64,000 nt of DNA, from assembly GCF_900101345.1 (NCBI RefSeq), contig NZ_FMUX01000013.1, forward strand, positions 110,708 through 174,707, given 5' to 3'. This DNA is from Desulfoluna spongiiphila (GTDB lineage Bacteria; Desulfobacterota; Desulfobacteria; Desulfobacterales; Desulfolunaceae). Under the pieces are notes generated by a model. The model had not been told where the DNA came from. It ran no database searches and saw only the letters and a list, made by a program, of their open reading frames with translations. Numbering within the stretch: the first letter of the stretch is position 1; the number at the start of each line of letters is the position of its first letter. A program made the position numbers and the translations under genes. Shown here piece after piece: positions 36,772 through 45,556 of this stretch.

Positions 36772-37730
36772 TTTTTGGGTGCTCCTTTGGTTGCGGCGAT
36801 GTTTTTCCGGGCGGCGGGCAGGGTTGGGTCCATGGCAAGGGCCCTTGAAAAAAGGTCTGCAGCCTGCTCCGGGTTGTGTGTCAGGGTGTGGATGGCGCCC
36901 ATGTTGTTCAGGGCCTCGGCAGGGGCCATGATTTCGCTGAGCAGGGCCATGGCTTCGGCCTCTTTGCCTGCAAATCCCAGGCAGAGGGCAAGGTTATGCC
37001 GGGCCAGGAAAAAGCTGTCGTCCAGAGTGATGGCGCGGGTGAAGCTGTCCCGGGCAAGGTCGAGATGTCCGGCACACAGGTGGGAAAAACCCATGTTGTT
37101 GTAGAAATCAGGACGCGCGGGGTTGATTTCAATGGCCCTTTTGTAGTGGCGCTGTGCTGCTTCCGGGTCACCCGTAAGGTCAAGTGTCATGGCCAGATCG
37201 TTGTGGGCCGGTGCGTAGTCCGGTTCCATGGCAAGGGCTTTGGCAAAGCATTGTTTGGCCTCTTCATAGGCTTTCTTTTCCCGGTGGCAGCAGCCCATGC
37301 GGTGATATATTTCAGCTTTTTCTCCTCTCATCGTCAGGGCTTTTTCCAACTGGACCAGGGCGATGTCGTGATACCCCTTGCCGATCATCTCCTTTGCCAG
37401 GGCGAGGTGATTGGGCTCGGGGCGTGTGGTTGTGAGGGCCGGAGGAAGCCCATGGCCCATGGCGTCGTCCGGTGTGTAGGCGGGGGGTGTTTTGGCGGCG
37501 CAGCCGGTAAGCAGAAGACAACCGGTAACCAGAAGGCAGCCGGTACGTAGAAGGTGGCCTGTGATGGCTCGTGCAAAAAACAAATGCACGATTTTTACGA
37601 AAGATGCCGCAGTGATTTGACCCGAGGCACGAGGGGCAGATCGCAGCGGTAAGCCGCTTTCAAGGTGGCTCACCTTGCCGCCGGAGGCATCGCTTTTTGT
37701 CTGTTTTATTTTTGTCTGGCTAAAATCCAT
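36768..37730 (-). CDS. tadD: TadD-like TPR lipoprotein
   Basis: The frame from 37730 codes 320 residues. Counting back from the C-terminus there are about six TPR units (for example AEIYHRMGCCHREKKAYEEA, PDFYNNMGFSHLCAGHLDLA). TadD proteins help assemble the Tad secretion complex. The N-terminus is uncertain: the first 35 residues after ATG 37730 are read through a gene-end repeat (37612-37690), and the lipoprotein signal only appears near residue 55-77, where TGC occurs three times (RTGCLLV, TGCLLL, TGCAAK) encoded by imperfect 18-base tandem repeats. A GTG near 37593 may be the real start, but no Shine-Dalgarno is clear. ATG 37730 overlaps the tadC stop. Confidence 0.75.
   Translation of the reverse strand: MDFSQTKIKQTKSDASGGKVSHLESGLPLRSAPRASGQITAASFVKIVHLFFARAITGHLLRTGCLLVTGCLLLTGCAAKTPPAYTPDDAMGHGLPPALTTTRPEPNHLALAKEMIGKGYHDIALVQLEKALTMRGEKAEIYHRMGCCHREKKAYEEAKQCFAKALAMEPDYAPAHNDLAMTLDLTGDPEAAQRHYKRAIEINPARPDFYNNMGFSHLCAGHLDLARDSFTRAITLDDSFFLARHNLALCLGFAGKEAEAMALLSEIMAPAEALNNMGAIHTLTHNPEQAADLFSRALAMDPTLPAARKNIAATKGAPKK
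37612..37690 (-). repeat. Gene-end repeat inside the tadC-tadD junction
   Basis: Carries CGAGG...GAGGGGCAGATCGC, then GCTTTCAAGGTGGCTCACC and TTGCCGCCGGAGGC. It lies 30 bases past the tadC stop and within the open frame leading into tadD. Confidence 0.8.
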
Positions 37731-38631
37731 GCTTGAACCTTTCGATCAGGTTGATGATGGCCGGGCCGAGGATGATGATCATCAGAGCGGGCATGATCAG
37801 ACCCACAAGGGGGAAGGTGAGCTTTGCAGCGACCTTGCCCCCTTTTTCTTCGGCCAGTTGTTTCCTCTGTTTTCTCATGGACGAGATGCTGGTTCGCAGG
37901 GCGTCGGCAATGTCCGTTCCGAATCGCGCGGATTGGTTCAGGACGGTCACCACGCTGTTCAAGGGAAAGGAGCCGTTTCGTTCCGCAAGGTTCGTGAGGG
38001 CAAGGCCCCGGGGCAACCCGCTTCGTGTCTCAATGACGTAGAGTTCGAACTCTTTGGCGAGGGTGGGAGTGATGGAGGAGAACTCGCTGCTGATCCGGGC
38101 GATGGCCATGTCAAAGCCCAGCCCCGAGTCGATGCAGATAATAAGGAGATCAAGGGCATCGGGGAGTTCCCGGAAGATGGATTTTTTCCGCTTTTTTATG
38201 CTCCAGGCCAGGGCCCAGGCCGGAGCCTGGTAGCCGATTCCTGCGGGGATAAAGGCGAGCAGGGGGGAGCTTTTGCTCCACAGGACCCAGCCCAATGTCA
38301 GGATGCCCAAGGCCCCGGCAAGTCCGGCCCGGAGCCCGAAGAAGAGGGCCACGGCTGAGGAGGCGCGGTAGCCCCCGTGGTTGAGCCGCATGCGAAGGGC
38401 GGACAGGGTCTCCTGATCGCCCGGGGTGGTGAGGCGGCCTAAGGGGTAGGCGAGTTTGTACCAGAGCCTCTCCTCCAGGCTTTTTCTCCTGTGCTTCGGG
38501 CTCTGTTTTTTTCCGTTGAAGCGACGGTTGATCCGGATGCGCAGGTAGGCCTCCTCAAGCCTGAGATAGAGAATCATCAAAAGGACGGTAACGCATAAAA
38601 AAGTGATGGCTGCCATGATTGAAGCGGGCAC
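37720..38631 (-). CDS. tadC: TadC, inner-membrane platform protein
   Basis: About 303 residues with the type II secretion F domain at about 165-290 (FRELPDALDLLIICIDSGLGFDMAIARIS, then FGTDIADALRTSISSMRKQR) and membrane helices near the start, at 110-150 and at the end (LTFPLVGLIMPALMIII). With TadB it forms the platform that the TadA ATPase drives. The frame is open to 38862 but that part runs through repeats; GTG 38631 with GGAG nine bases upstream is preferred, ATG 38616 is possible. A 433-base repeat-rich gap separates it from tadB. Confidence 0.87.
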   Translation of the reverse strand: MPASIMAAITFLCVTVLLMILYLRLEEAYLRIRINRRFNGKKQSPKHRRKSLEERLWYKLAYPLGRLTTPGDQETLSALRMRLNHGGYRASSAVALFFGLRAGLAGALGILTLGWVLWSKSSPLLAFIPAGIGYQAPAWALAWSIKKRKKSIFRELPDALDLLIICIDSGLGFDMAIARISSEFSSITPTLAKEFELYVIETRSGLPRGLALTNLAERNGSFPLNSVVTVLNQSARFGTDIADALRTSISSMRKQRKQLAEEKGGKVAAKLTFPLVGLIMPALMIIILGPAIINLIERFKHGF

Positions 38632-38689
38632 AGCGTATAGCTCCGTGAGTGTCTTGAGGTGTGGCAAAAAAATAAAAGGGCAAAAGCAA

Positions 38690-38760
38690 TGCCTCCGGCG
38701 GCAAGGTGAGCCACCGCTGAAAGCGGGTTGCAAATGCGTTTGTTCCTCGGGGCAATTTTT
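38690..38760 (+). repeat. Gene-end repeat, inverted copy
   Basis: Reads GCCTCCGGCGGCAAGGTG, GCCACCGCTGAAAGCGG and TTCCTCGGGGCAATT, the reverse complement of the copies at 36383 and 37612. It precedes, not follows, the nearest gene on its strand. Confidence 0.75.
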
Positions 38761-38799
38761 AGCTCCCGGCAGGGTCGCTATATGTATAAGCTGAATGGG

Positions 38800-38960
38800 C
38801 CATGACCTGCCAAGGGCCGACTCGTAGGGTGCACTCCGTGCACCAAAATCAAGGGCCTTCATGCCCCATCCGCCTATGTAAAATCAGAACCTTGGGGGAC
38901 TCGGACACGGTGCACAGAGTGCACCCTACGGGCTGTCGGTCTTTTGGGGCAGTGTCATCG
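38800..38960 (-). repeat. 155-base GTGCA element, copy B
   Basis: Its reverse complement aligns over its whole length with copy A at 36041-36196: CCCAAAAGACCGACAGCCC, two GTGCA palindromes and TTGATTTTGGTGCACGG are shared almost base for base while the middle differs. Confidence 0.8.
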
Positions 38961-38998
38961 ATAACACCTTAATGGCCCAAACGATGACCAAGGTCGCA

Positions 38999-39061
38999 AC
39001 CTGGGGTTCAGGGGATCATCCCCTGGCCGCCGGAGGCAGGCTTTTCCTGCCCGTTTTTTTT
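38999..39061. terminator. Double hairpin after tadB
   Basis: On minus, GGCAGG/CCTGCC follows the tadB stop closely, then GCCTCCGGCGGC, then CAGGGG/CCCCTG. On plus the inner hairpin is followed by eight T. It includes the CCGCCGGAGGC core of the gene-end family. Confidence 0.65.
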
Positions 39062-39064
39062 GCT

Positions 39065-40018
39065 TCAGACGTCGAGTTTTGTCATGGCGCGCATAACGAT
39101 GAACCCCGTGATTTCAAAGAAGACGGCCGCCACAAGAAAGCGCTGCCCCGTGGGGTGTGTGACAAGGGTTCTGATGTAATCCGGGTTGAGAACCCATGTC
39201 ACGAGTCCGAACACAGGGGGCAAGAGCCCAATGACCAGGGCGCTGAGCCGTCCTTCGCTGGAGTGGGCCTGGATCTGTCTCTCCAGTTGAAAGCGTTCCC
39301 TGATGGTGGTGGACAGGCCGGAGAGGATGGCGGCCAGGTTGCCGCCGGTTTCGCGCTGGAGGATGAAGGCGGCGCAGAAGATCCGGATATCCGGCACGTC
39401 GACAAATCGCTCTTCAAGGTGGTTCAGGGCCTGTTTAAAGGGAAGGCCCATGGCGATCTCTTCGTATATGAGGGTGATCTCGTCCCCCAACGGATCGGGA
39501 AAGTTCCTGCCTGCCTCTTCTAAGGCACCGTCGACGCTGTGGCCCACCTTGAGGGAGCGTACGATCATGTCCAGGGCATCGGGGAGTTGTTCAACGAGGC
39601 GTCGTTCCCTTTTTCTTTTTGTCCAGATGATCACCCCGAAGGGCAGGGCCACCCCCGCGCAGGACAGAACCATGGCCACCACCAGCTGGCCGGTGAGAAG
39701 AAAAGCGGTCAGAAACATGAGGGCTCCGGCCCCTGCGGTCCACAGCACAAACCGTTCAGGGGACGTTGTGACGCCTGCGGTGATGAGTGCCGACTCCAGC
39801 CTGGAGAGGTCAACGAGGGCTGCCACCAGCTCTTCCACGGCAATTTTTCCGGACTCGGCTTTCAGGGCAGAGGCGTGGGGTCCTGGGGGAGCAGAATCCC
39901 CTTTGAGGGAGCGGATGAGGGTGCGGGCCCTTCCTCTGCTTCGGTCTGTTTTAAAAAAATAGAACGCCAGGGCAAAGAGGGCGGTATCTACGAGGATGAC
40001 GGGGATCCATGGGGTCAT
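39065..40018 (-). CDS. tadB: TadB, inner-membrane platform protein
   Basis: About 317 residues: an N-terminal membrane helix (WIPVILVDTALFALAFYFF), a pair of helices near 95-130, a cytoplasmic type II secretion F domain (VEQLPDALDMIVRSLKVGHSVDGALEE, GLPFKQALNHLEER, FCAAFILQRETGGNLA) and two C-terminal helices. It partners TadC. ATG 40018 lies seven bases after GAGGTG and just inside the stop region of tadA, so the genes are coupled. Confidence 0.9.
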   Translation of the reverse strand: MTPWIPVILVDTALFALAFYFFKTDRSRGRARTLIRSLKGDSAPPGPHASALKAESGKIAVEELVAALVDLSRLESALITAGVTTSPERFVLWTAGAGALMFLTAFLLTGQLVVAMVLSCAGVALPFGVIIWTKRKRERRLVEQLPDALDMIVRSLKVGHSVDGALEEAGRNFPDPLGDEITLIYEEIAMGLPFKQALNHLEERFVDVPDIRIFCAAFILQRETGGNLAAILSGLSTTIRERFQLERQIQAHSSEGRLSALVIGLLPPVFGLVTWVLNPDYIRTLVTHPTGQRFLVAAVFFEITGFIVMRAMTKLDV

Positions 40019-40022
40019 GGGG

Positions 40023-41369
40023 TTACACCTCAAGGGTCATGGTGAAGGCTTCGGGATCCAGGCGGATGCCGAAGCTTTTGATGTGGTCGGCATACCGGGG
40101 TGTGTGGCCTTCGCCTTTGAAGGTTCCCCGGATGGCGCCGAGGTCATCCATGCTCTGCTGTTCAAAGGTAAACAGAGGTCGGGTGATGACGGTGTCGCCT
40201 TTCATGCCCATGACCTCGGAGATGGAGGTGATGCGCCGCTTGCCGTCGGCGAGGCGCGCCAGCTGTACGATGATGTGGATGGCCTGGGAGATGAGCCGCC
40301 GGATGGAGACCTCGGAGAAAAACGCGTGGGTCATGCCGGCCATGATCTCCATGCGCGAGATGGCATCGGAGGGGGCGTTGGCGTGGATGGTGCTCATGGA
40401 TCCCGGGTGGCCCGTGTTCATGGCCTGGAGCATGTCCATGACCTCGGCCCCCCTTGTCTCCCCCACGATGATGCGGTCCGGCCGCATCCGCAGGCTGTTT
40501 TTGAGCAGCTCGGTGAGGGTGATTTCGCCTTTGCCTTCGATGTTGGCGGGGCGGGATTCCAGGCTCAGGGTGTGGTGCTGGTTGAGCCTGAGCTCTGCGC
40601 TGTCTTCGATGGTGACGATGCGTTCATGGGCCGGGATGTGGGCGGAGAGTACGTTGAGCAGGGTGGTTTTTCCGGCCCCGGTGCCCCCGGAGATGAGGAT
40701 GTTCAGCTTGGCGTGGACGGCGGCCCTGAGAAAGGCCATCATCTCTGGGGTGAAGGTCAGGTTGGCGAGCATCATGGCTTCCGATACCGGCACGGCCCCG
40801 AATTTTCGGATGGAGAGAAGGGGCCCGCTTAACGAAAGGGGCGGGATGATGACGTTGACCCTGGAGCCGTCGGGCATGCGCGCATCCACCATGGGGGAGG
40901 CTTCGTCGATGCGCCTGCCCACGGCCGAGACGATCTTGTCGATGACCTGCATGAGGTGGTCGTTGTCGCGGAAGGTGATGGGGGTCAGGTGCAGCATCCC
41001 CTCTTTTTCCACGTAGACCTTGTCGTGGCCGTTCACCAGGATGTCCTGGACGGTCTGGTCGTTGACCAGGGTGTCGATAGGACCGAAGCCCATGATCTCG
41101 TCCATGATGTCTGAGATGAGAACGGTTCGCTCCCGGGCGTTCAAGGGGACATTTTCCGAGGCGGTGATGTCTAAGAGCGCGGTCTTGACGGAGGCGGCAA
41201 GGGCGTCTTTGGGCAGGTCGGTGAGGGTGTGGAGATCCAGCCGCTCCACCAGTTTCCGGTGGACGCCGGATTTGAGGGCATAAAACGCTTCGGAGCCCAT
41301 GGGGTTGGGCGTTGCGGCGTCTAAACCGGCAAAGGAGGTCCCTTGTCTGATGCGGTCCCGGAGGGTCAT
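40023..41369 (-). CDS. tadA: TadA/CpaF secretion ATPase
   Basis: The 448-residue product is the hexameric motor of the Tad pilus. Visible: an N-terminal helical domain; LNILISGGTGAGKTTLLNVLS (Walker A); IVTIEDSAELRL (Asp box); RMRPDRIIVGETRGAEVMDML (Walker B); and STIHANAPSDAISRME (His box). All catalytic residues are present. The start at 41369 has GGAG seven bases upstream and overlaps the tadZ stop by four bases. Confidence 0.94.
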   Translation of the reverse strand: MTLRDRIRQGTSFAGLDAATPNPMGSEAFYALKSGVHRKLVERLDLHTLTDLPKDALAASVKTALLDITASENVPLNARERTVLISDIMDEIMGFGPIDTLVNDQTVQDILVNGHDKVYVEKEGMLHLTPITFRDNDHLMQVIDKIVSAVGRRIDEASPMVDARMPDGSRVNVIIPPLSLSGPLLSIRKFGAVPVSEAMMLANLTFTPEMMAFLRAAVHAKLNILISGGTGAGKTTLLNVLSAHIPAHERIVTIEDSAELRLNQHHTLSLESRPANIEGKGEITLTELLKNSLRMRPDRIIVGETRGAEVMDMLQAMNTGHPGSMSTIHANAPSDAISRMEIMAGMTHAFFSEVSIRRLISQAIHIIVQLARLADGKRRITSISEVMGMKGDTVITRPLFTFEQQSMDDLGAIRGTFKGEGHTPRYADHIKSFGIRLDPEAFTMTLEV

Positions 41370-42574
41370 GATGCGGCTCCTGACCGGGCGGGGCGCAGGG
41401 GGGCCGTGGGTCTGAACCTGAAGGACCACGGGCTTTTCGAAGGGCGACGGGACGGGGGCTCGCCTTGAAGCACCTGGTGAACCAGGGCCTCCGCGTCGCG
41501 GCAGATTTTTGCTTTAGGCTGCATGGCATGCAGGGTTTTGCCTGCCACCAGGGCATCGTGGCAGAGTTTTTTATCCTGTGCGATGGTGCCCCGAATCGGG
41601 AAGTCAAAGATCTCTTCCATGTGTGCCACGGAGATGTCGTGCCTTGGGCTGTGGCTGTTGATCATCACGTGGAGGTTCTCTTCGCCGAAAAACAGATCCC
41701 GTAACAGCCGGAGGGTTTTGCCGGTGCCCTTGATGGCCGGGATGTCCTGGGTGGTGACCAGCATCAGGTGGTCGGTCTGTTTGAGGGCGCACACGGTTTT
41801 TTCCGAAAAGTCATGGGGCAGGTCCACGACGACGTGGTCGAAATAGTGGGTGAGCAGGTTCAGCATGCTGTCGATGTCCGATGCGCTCAGGCTCTCGGCG
41901 TCTCCGATCTCCTTTGAGGTGCTGAGGACGTAGAACCCGTTTTCGTGCCTGGGCACGGACGAGAAGAGCAGGTTGGCGTCCATTCGTTCGATGTTGTCCA
42001 GGAGGTCGAAGGGAGAGAAGTGGGACTTGAGCTCCATGAACCCTGAGGTGTTGCCGCAATAGAGGTCCAGGTCCAGGAGAAGGACCCCTGCGTCCGTGTC
42101 CCGGGCCAGGAGATCGGCCGCAGTCAGGGCAAGGGTGCTGGTGCCCTGGCCGCCCCTGGCACTGAAAAACGAGAGCACGGAGCCGGCCCGGGACTCTTTT
42201 CCCGTGGGGGTAAGGGCCGACAGGATGGCCGGGAGCAGGGCTTCCCGTTCATCCGGGTAGACCAGAAAGTCCGTGACGCCGATGCGAAGGCCCTCTCTGA
42301 TCAGGTCCGGGTCTTTGGTTCCGGCGATGAGAAAGGTGACGAGGCCCGGGAACTCCCGGATGACCTCGGCCAGTTTCCTTTGCTCCATGTCCTGTGTCCC
42401 ACCCACGAAAAAGAAGAGAACATCCGGGGTGACGGTGTGAATCAGGGAGGCCAGGGCGCTATCGCCACGGGCGACTTCAACCTGGATCAGGGGGTTGAGT
42501 TCTGCGGCAAAGGCATCTTCAATTTCAGCTCCGTTTCCATTGCCTATGATCAATCCTTTAAGTTTGTTTGCCAT
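41366..42574 (-). CDS. tadZ: CpaE/TadZ-like localisation ATPase
   Basis: The 402-residue product has an N-terminal pseudo-receiver domain (about 1-125, LIIGNGNGAEIED) and a MinD/ParA-like domain from about 132. The nucleotide loop reads FFSARGGQGTSTLAL, where both lysines of the usual KGGxGKT/S are replaced (Arg and Thr), a common trait of this atypical family that places the pilus machine at a pole or site. LLLDLDLYCG and HVVVDLPHDF follow. AAGGT precedes the ATG. The Arg/Pro-rich C-terminus (about 375-402) looks disordered. Confidence 0.88.
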   Translation of the reverse strand: MANKLKGLIIGNGNGAEIEDAFAAELNPLIQVEVARGDSALASLIHTVTPDVLFFFVGGTQDMEQRKLAEVIREFPGLVTFLIAGTKDPDLIREGLRIGVTDFLVYPDEREALLPAILSALTPTGKESRAGSVLSFFSARGGQGTSTLALTAADLLARDTDAGVLLLDLDLYCGNTSGFMELKSHFSPFDLLDNIERMDANLLFSSVPRHENGFYVLSTSKEIGDAESLSASDIDSMLNLLTHYFDHVVVDLPHDFSEKTVCALKQTDHLMLVTTQDIPAIKGTGKTLRLLRDLFFGEENLHVMINSHSPRHDISVAHMEEIFDFPIRGTIAQDKKLCHDALVAGKTLHAMQPKAKICRDAEALVHQVLQGEPPSRRPSKSPWSFRFRPTAPLRPARSGAAS

Positions 42575-42576
42575 AA

Positions 42577-44043
42577 TTACCTTGCGAACCCTAAGTCCCC
42601 CACGAACACGGGTGAGGGCGGTTGTGTGACATGGATGAGTTCAGTGTCTCCCGTTTCAGTCTTTCCTTTATTAGGGGAGGGCTCGGGGGAGCAGGTTTTG
42701 TACGAGAGCCGGTTGAGCATGAAAAAATCCATGTCGTTGATGCAGTCATGCATATCCTCTCCGGGCAGGCGAGGCAGCTCATCGCTGTTCAGGGGCTTGA
42801 CCAGCCTTGGGGTGACCATCACCACAAGCTCGGTCTCTTCCTTGCTGTACTCCTTGCTGGTAAAGATTCCGCCGATGACGGGGATGTCTCCGAGTACAGG
42901 CACTTTTTTGATGCTTCGGCTGCTCTCCTCCTTGAGGAGTCCGGCCATGGCAAAGCTCTGGCCGTCCCGCAGGGAAAGGGTGGCAGAGCCTTTCCGGGTT
43001 TTGACCCCCGGCACATACACGCCCCCTGATTTCACCGCCACGGTGTAGTCCAGGGAGCTGATTTCCGGTTTGATCACCAGGGAGATGACCTCTTTGCCGA
43101 TGATGGTGGGGGTGAAATTGAGCTTGACCCCCACCTCTTTAAACTGAATGGAGATTTGCCCGGATTCTCCGGCCACGGGCACGGGGAACTCACCGCCCAC
43201 GACAAAATTGGCTGTCTGGCCCGAGGTGGTGACCAGGGTGGGGGTGGCGAGCAAACGCATGAGCTCCTGGCCCTTTAAGATGCTTAAGATGGCCGAGGCG
43301 TTTCCCTTTTCATTGGTGACGGCAATCTGAAAGGCGGAGGCAAAGGGGGAGGCGATGCTGGCCGTTGACGCGGAGATTTGTGAGCCGGTGTTGGTTCGGG
43401 CCATGTTGGCCGAAGCCGATCCGTTTTCAAAGACGCTGATCCCCAGGGACTGGTTCACGAGAAAACCAAGCCCCATGCGTTTCAGGCCGGTGCGGGAGAC
43501 CTCGGCGATGGTCACCTCCAGCTGCACCTGCTGGGCGCAATGGAGTTCGATGAGGTTGGTGATTTTGAGCACGTGGGCGGAGACGATGGTCAGGACCCGG
43601 TCGAGCTCCTGCTGGCTCTCCACGGACCCGGAGAGGATGACGCCATCCTGGCTCTGGCCTACCGTCACCCTGGCATGGGGCACGAAGGCTTTTAACTGAG
43701 AGCGGATGAAGGCTATCTTTTTCTCCGAGAGGTAGACGGAGACCTCGTAGACATCGGCCCGGCTCTCCTCGCCCTCCCCGTACCAGAGGACCAGGTTCGT
43801 GGACCCGGGGTTCTGGGCGATGATGAGCACCTGGCGGGGGGTGACGAGTTTGACATCGGCAATTTCCGGGTTGGCAACGGAGATGCTGGTGACCTTCTTG
43901 TCCGTGAGTTTTACGAAGGACTTGTTGGCCTCCACCATGATCCGGCATCCGCCGTCGGCAAAATCCTGACACGATGAGGCTGCGCAGGGGCGGATACAGG
44001 TCAGAAAGACAAGGGCGTGAAACAGAAACAGGTAATATTTCAA
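42577..44043 (-). CDS. rcpA: RcpA/CpaC outer-membrane secretin
   Basis: The 488-residue product begins at a TTG (44043), with GGAG six bases upstream; no ATG is placed so well. A signal peptide (1-22) is followed by a BON/pilus-specific N0-like part (KSFVKLTDKKVTSISVANPEIADVKLV) and the secretin homology domain, with VQLEVTIAEVSRTGLKRMGLGF, LLATPTLVTTSGQTANFVVGGEFPVPV and VPVLGDIPVIGGIF. It forms the outer-membrane channel of the pilus. The last 50 residues are an extra polar tail rich in Pro and Ser. Confidence 0.92.
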   Translation of the reverse strand: MKYYLFLFHALVFLTCIRPCAASSCQDFADGGCRIMVEANKSFVKLTDKKVTSISVANPEIADVKLVTPRQVLIIAQNPGSTNLVLWYGEGEESRADVYEVSVYLSEKKIAFIRSQLKAFVPHARVTVGQSQDGVILSGSVESQQELDRVLTIVSAHVLKITNLIELHCAQQVQLEVTIAEVSRTGLKRMGLGFLVNQSLGISVFENGSASANMARTNTGSQISASTASIASPFASAFQIAVTNEKGNASAILSILKGQELMRLLATPTLVTTSGQTANFVVGGEFPVPVAGESGQISIQFKEVGVKLNFTPTIIGKEVISLVIKPEISSLDYTVAVKSGGVYVPGVKTRKGSATLSLRDGQSFAMAGLLKEESSRSIKKVPVLGDIPVIGGIFTSKEYSKEETELVVMVTPRLVKPLNSDELPRLPGEDMHDCINDMDFFMLNRLSYKTCSPEPSPNKGKTETGDTELIHVTQPPSPVFVGDLGFAR

Positions 44044-44054
44044 ATCAGGCTCCG

Positions 44055-45107
44055 CTAATCGTGGGTATAAAATATTTTGTTGGACGATTTTGTTTTTCGG
44101 TAAATGGTGACGCGGTGGACCTCTTTTTTATGGGCCAGCATGTCGATGACGTACGCTCCCTGGGTGTCGGTGCGCGTTGTATCGGACCGGTTGCGGCTGA
44201 TGAGCCGGAAAACGGTTTTTTTTGATGCATCGGACACCGCTGCGATCATTTCGGCCTCATGGGGTTTTACCAGCAGGGTGACCCGCTGGGTCGACTGGCC
44301 CGGGGACGGCAGGTTGTCCAGCACCTTTTCGGAGTTGAGCACCTCGATGTTCTGGAGCAGGGTTTTCGAGGAGTGGTGGAAGGCGGTGGTCATCCCTTCG
44401 GAGCCGGGGTTGTCGGTGTCTCCGGTAAACCCGCCGATTTTGCTTGTCCCGATGAGGTCCACGCGGTCCCCGTGTTCAAAGACACTGCAGATGCCGTCGT
44501 CTTTCTTGACGGTGAGGGTGATGGCCCTCAGGCCTTCGGGGATCTCGGCGCTGAGGTCGGCGGGGGGAGAGAGCAGGTGGACTCCCGAGTGGAGAGAATA
44601 CCCGGCGTTGTACCTGGTCACGGGCTGGTCGTCCTCCGGGTTGACGGCCAGAAGGGAGATCTCCCCGGATGCGGCGGCCGAGCTCAGGGCCACCCCTTGC
44701 TCCGGGGTGACGATCAGGCTGACGTTCCATGCCTTGGTAAAGGTTCGCGCCTTGGTCGTGGTCTCGGTTTCGGGGTAGGCGCTGAGGATTCTGACCCGCT
44801 GCAGGACGACCCGGGAGAGGTGGGCGAATTTTTCCCCGGGGTCGCTGCTTGTGACGATGACATCGACGATGTCGCCGTATTTAAGCTTTTTGGACAGCCC
44901 CGAGGTGGCGGTGACCTGAACACTGATGGCCCGAAGTCCCGGCGGGATTTTTCGGGTATAGGAGGGGGGCGCTTTTGCTGTGGTTGTTGCATGGACCGGT
45001 GGCGGGGCCGCAACGGATTTGCTCAAGTTTCTCAAAACCACCACCGAGGCGATACCCCCCAAGGTCACGGCCAGGATCAGTGCGATGATGCCTCGAATGT
45101 GTCGCAT
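44055..45107 (-). CDS. rcpC: RcpC/CpaB pilus assembly protein
   Basis: The 350-residue product has an N-terminal membrane helix (RGIIALILAVTLGGIASVVVL) and two SAF/CpaB-type modules: IPPGLRAISVQVTATSGLSKKLKYGDIVDVI and IPEGLRAITLTVKKDDGICSVFEHGDRVDLIGT, each followed by a strand-rich stretch. It is periplasmic and is thought to couple the secretin to the inner-membrane machine. AAAGG lies six bases upstream of the ATG. Confidence 0.9.
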   Translation of the reverse strand: MRHIRGIIALILAVTLGGIASVVVLRNLSKSVAAPPPVHATTTAKAPPSYTRKIPPGLRAISVQVTATSGLSKKLKYGDIVDVIVTSSDPGEKFAHLSRVVLQRVRILSAYPETETTTKARTFTKAWNVSLIVTPEQGVALSSAAASGEISLLAVNPEDDQPVTRYNAGYSLHSGVHLLSPPADLSAEIPEGLRAITLTVKKDDGICSVFEHGDRVDLIGTSKIGGFTGDTDNPGSEGMTTAFHHSSKTLLQNIEVLNSEKVLDNLPSPGQSTQRVTLLVKPHEAEMIAAVSDASKKTVFRLISRNRSDTTRTDTQGAYVIDMLAHKKEVHRVTIYRKTKSSNKIFYTHD

Positions 45108-45124
45108 AGGTTGCCTTTCTCTTT

Positions 45125-45556
45125 CTAAATGTCGTGAAACACCATGACGGCCCGTGCGTTCAGCTTCCTGGGCACCATGAATTCCGGGAGGAATCCCGTG
45201 AGCTGCCTGACCTTCAGTGCCGGTACGCTGACCTCGATTCGCCGGGGGCCGGTTGAGTCCCTTGGGGTAATGGTGATCCGGATGTCTTTGTCCCGGTTCA
45301 ATTTAAAGACCCAGAACGCGTCGGCCACGGCCTGGCGTGCAAACTCCTCAGGATCTTCTCCGTAGGCATTCCACTCTCGCGCTTCCACGGCGGCCTTGGC
45401 CCCTGTGTACACGGCATCGGTCAGGACGATCCGGTTGGTGAAATACCAGCCGTACTCGATGATAAGAAACAGAATCACCAGCAGGATGGGGAGCAGCAGG
45501 GAGAATTCCACGGCCACGGCGCCCCGGTTGTTGTTTTTGTCTGCGTATCCCATCAT
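45125..45556 (-). CDS. tadE: TadE-like minor pseudopilin
   Basis: The 143-residue product has the TadE signature: a short basic leader, then RGAVAVEFSLLLPILLVILFLIIEYG, in which prepilin peptidase cleavage would fall before AVAVEF. The rest is a small periplasmic domain with strands. It overlaps the tadV stop by four bases and would be processed by that peptidase. Confidence 0.88.
   Translation of the reverse strand: MMGYADKNNNRGAVAVEFSLLLPILLVILFLIIEYGWYFTNRIVLTDAVYTGAKAAVEAREWNAYGEDPEEFARQAVADAFWVFKLNRDKDIRITITPRDSTGPRRIEVSVPALKVRQLTGFLPEFMVPRKLNARAVMVFHDI

Larger units (their letters stand above)
38632..39064. other. Repeat-filled gap between tadB and tadC
   Basis: Three dispersed elements lie side by side here: an inverted gene-end repeat (38690-38760), GTGCA element copy B (38800-38960) and a tadB-proximal double hairpin (38999-39061). 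No gene. Confidence 0.75.
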
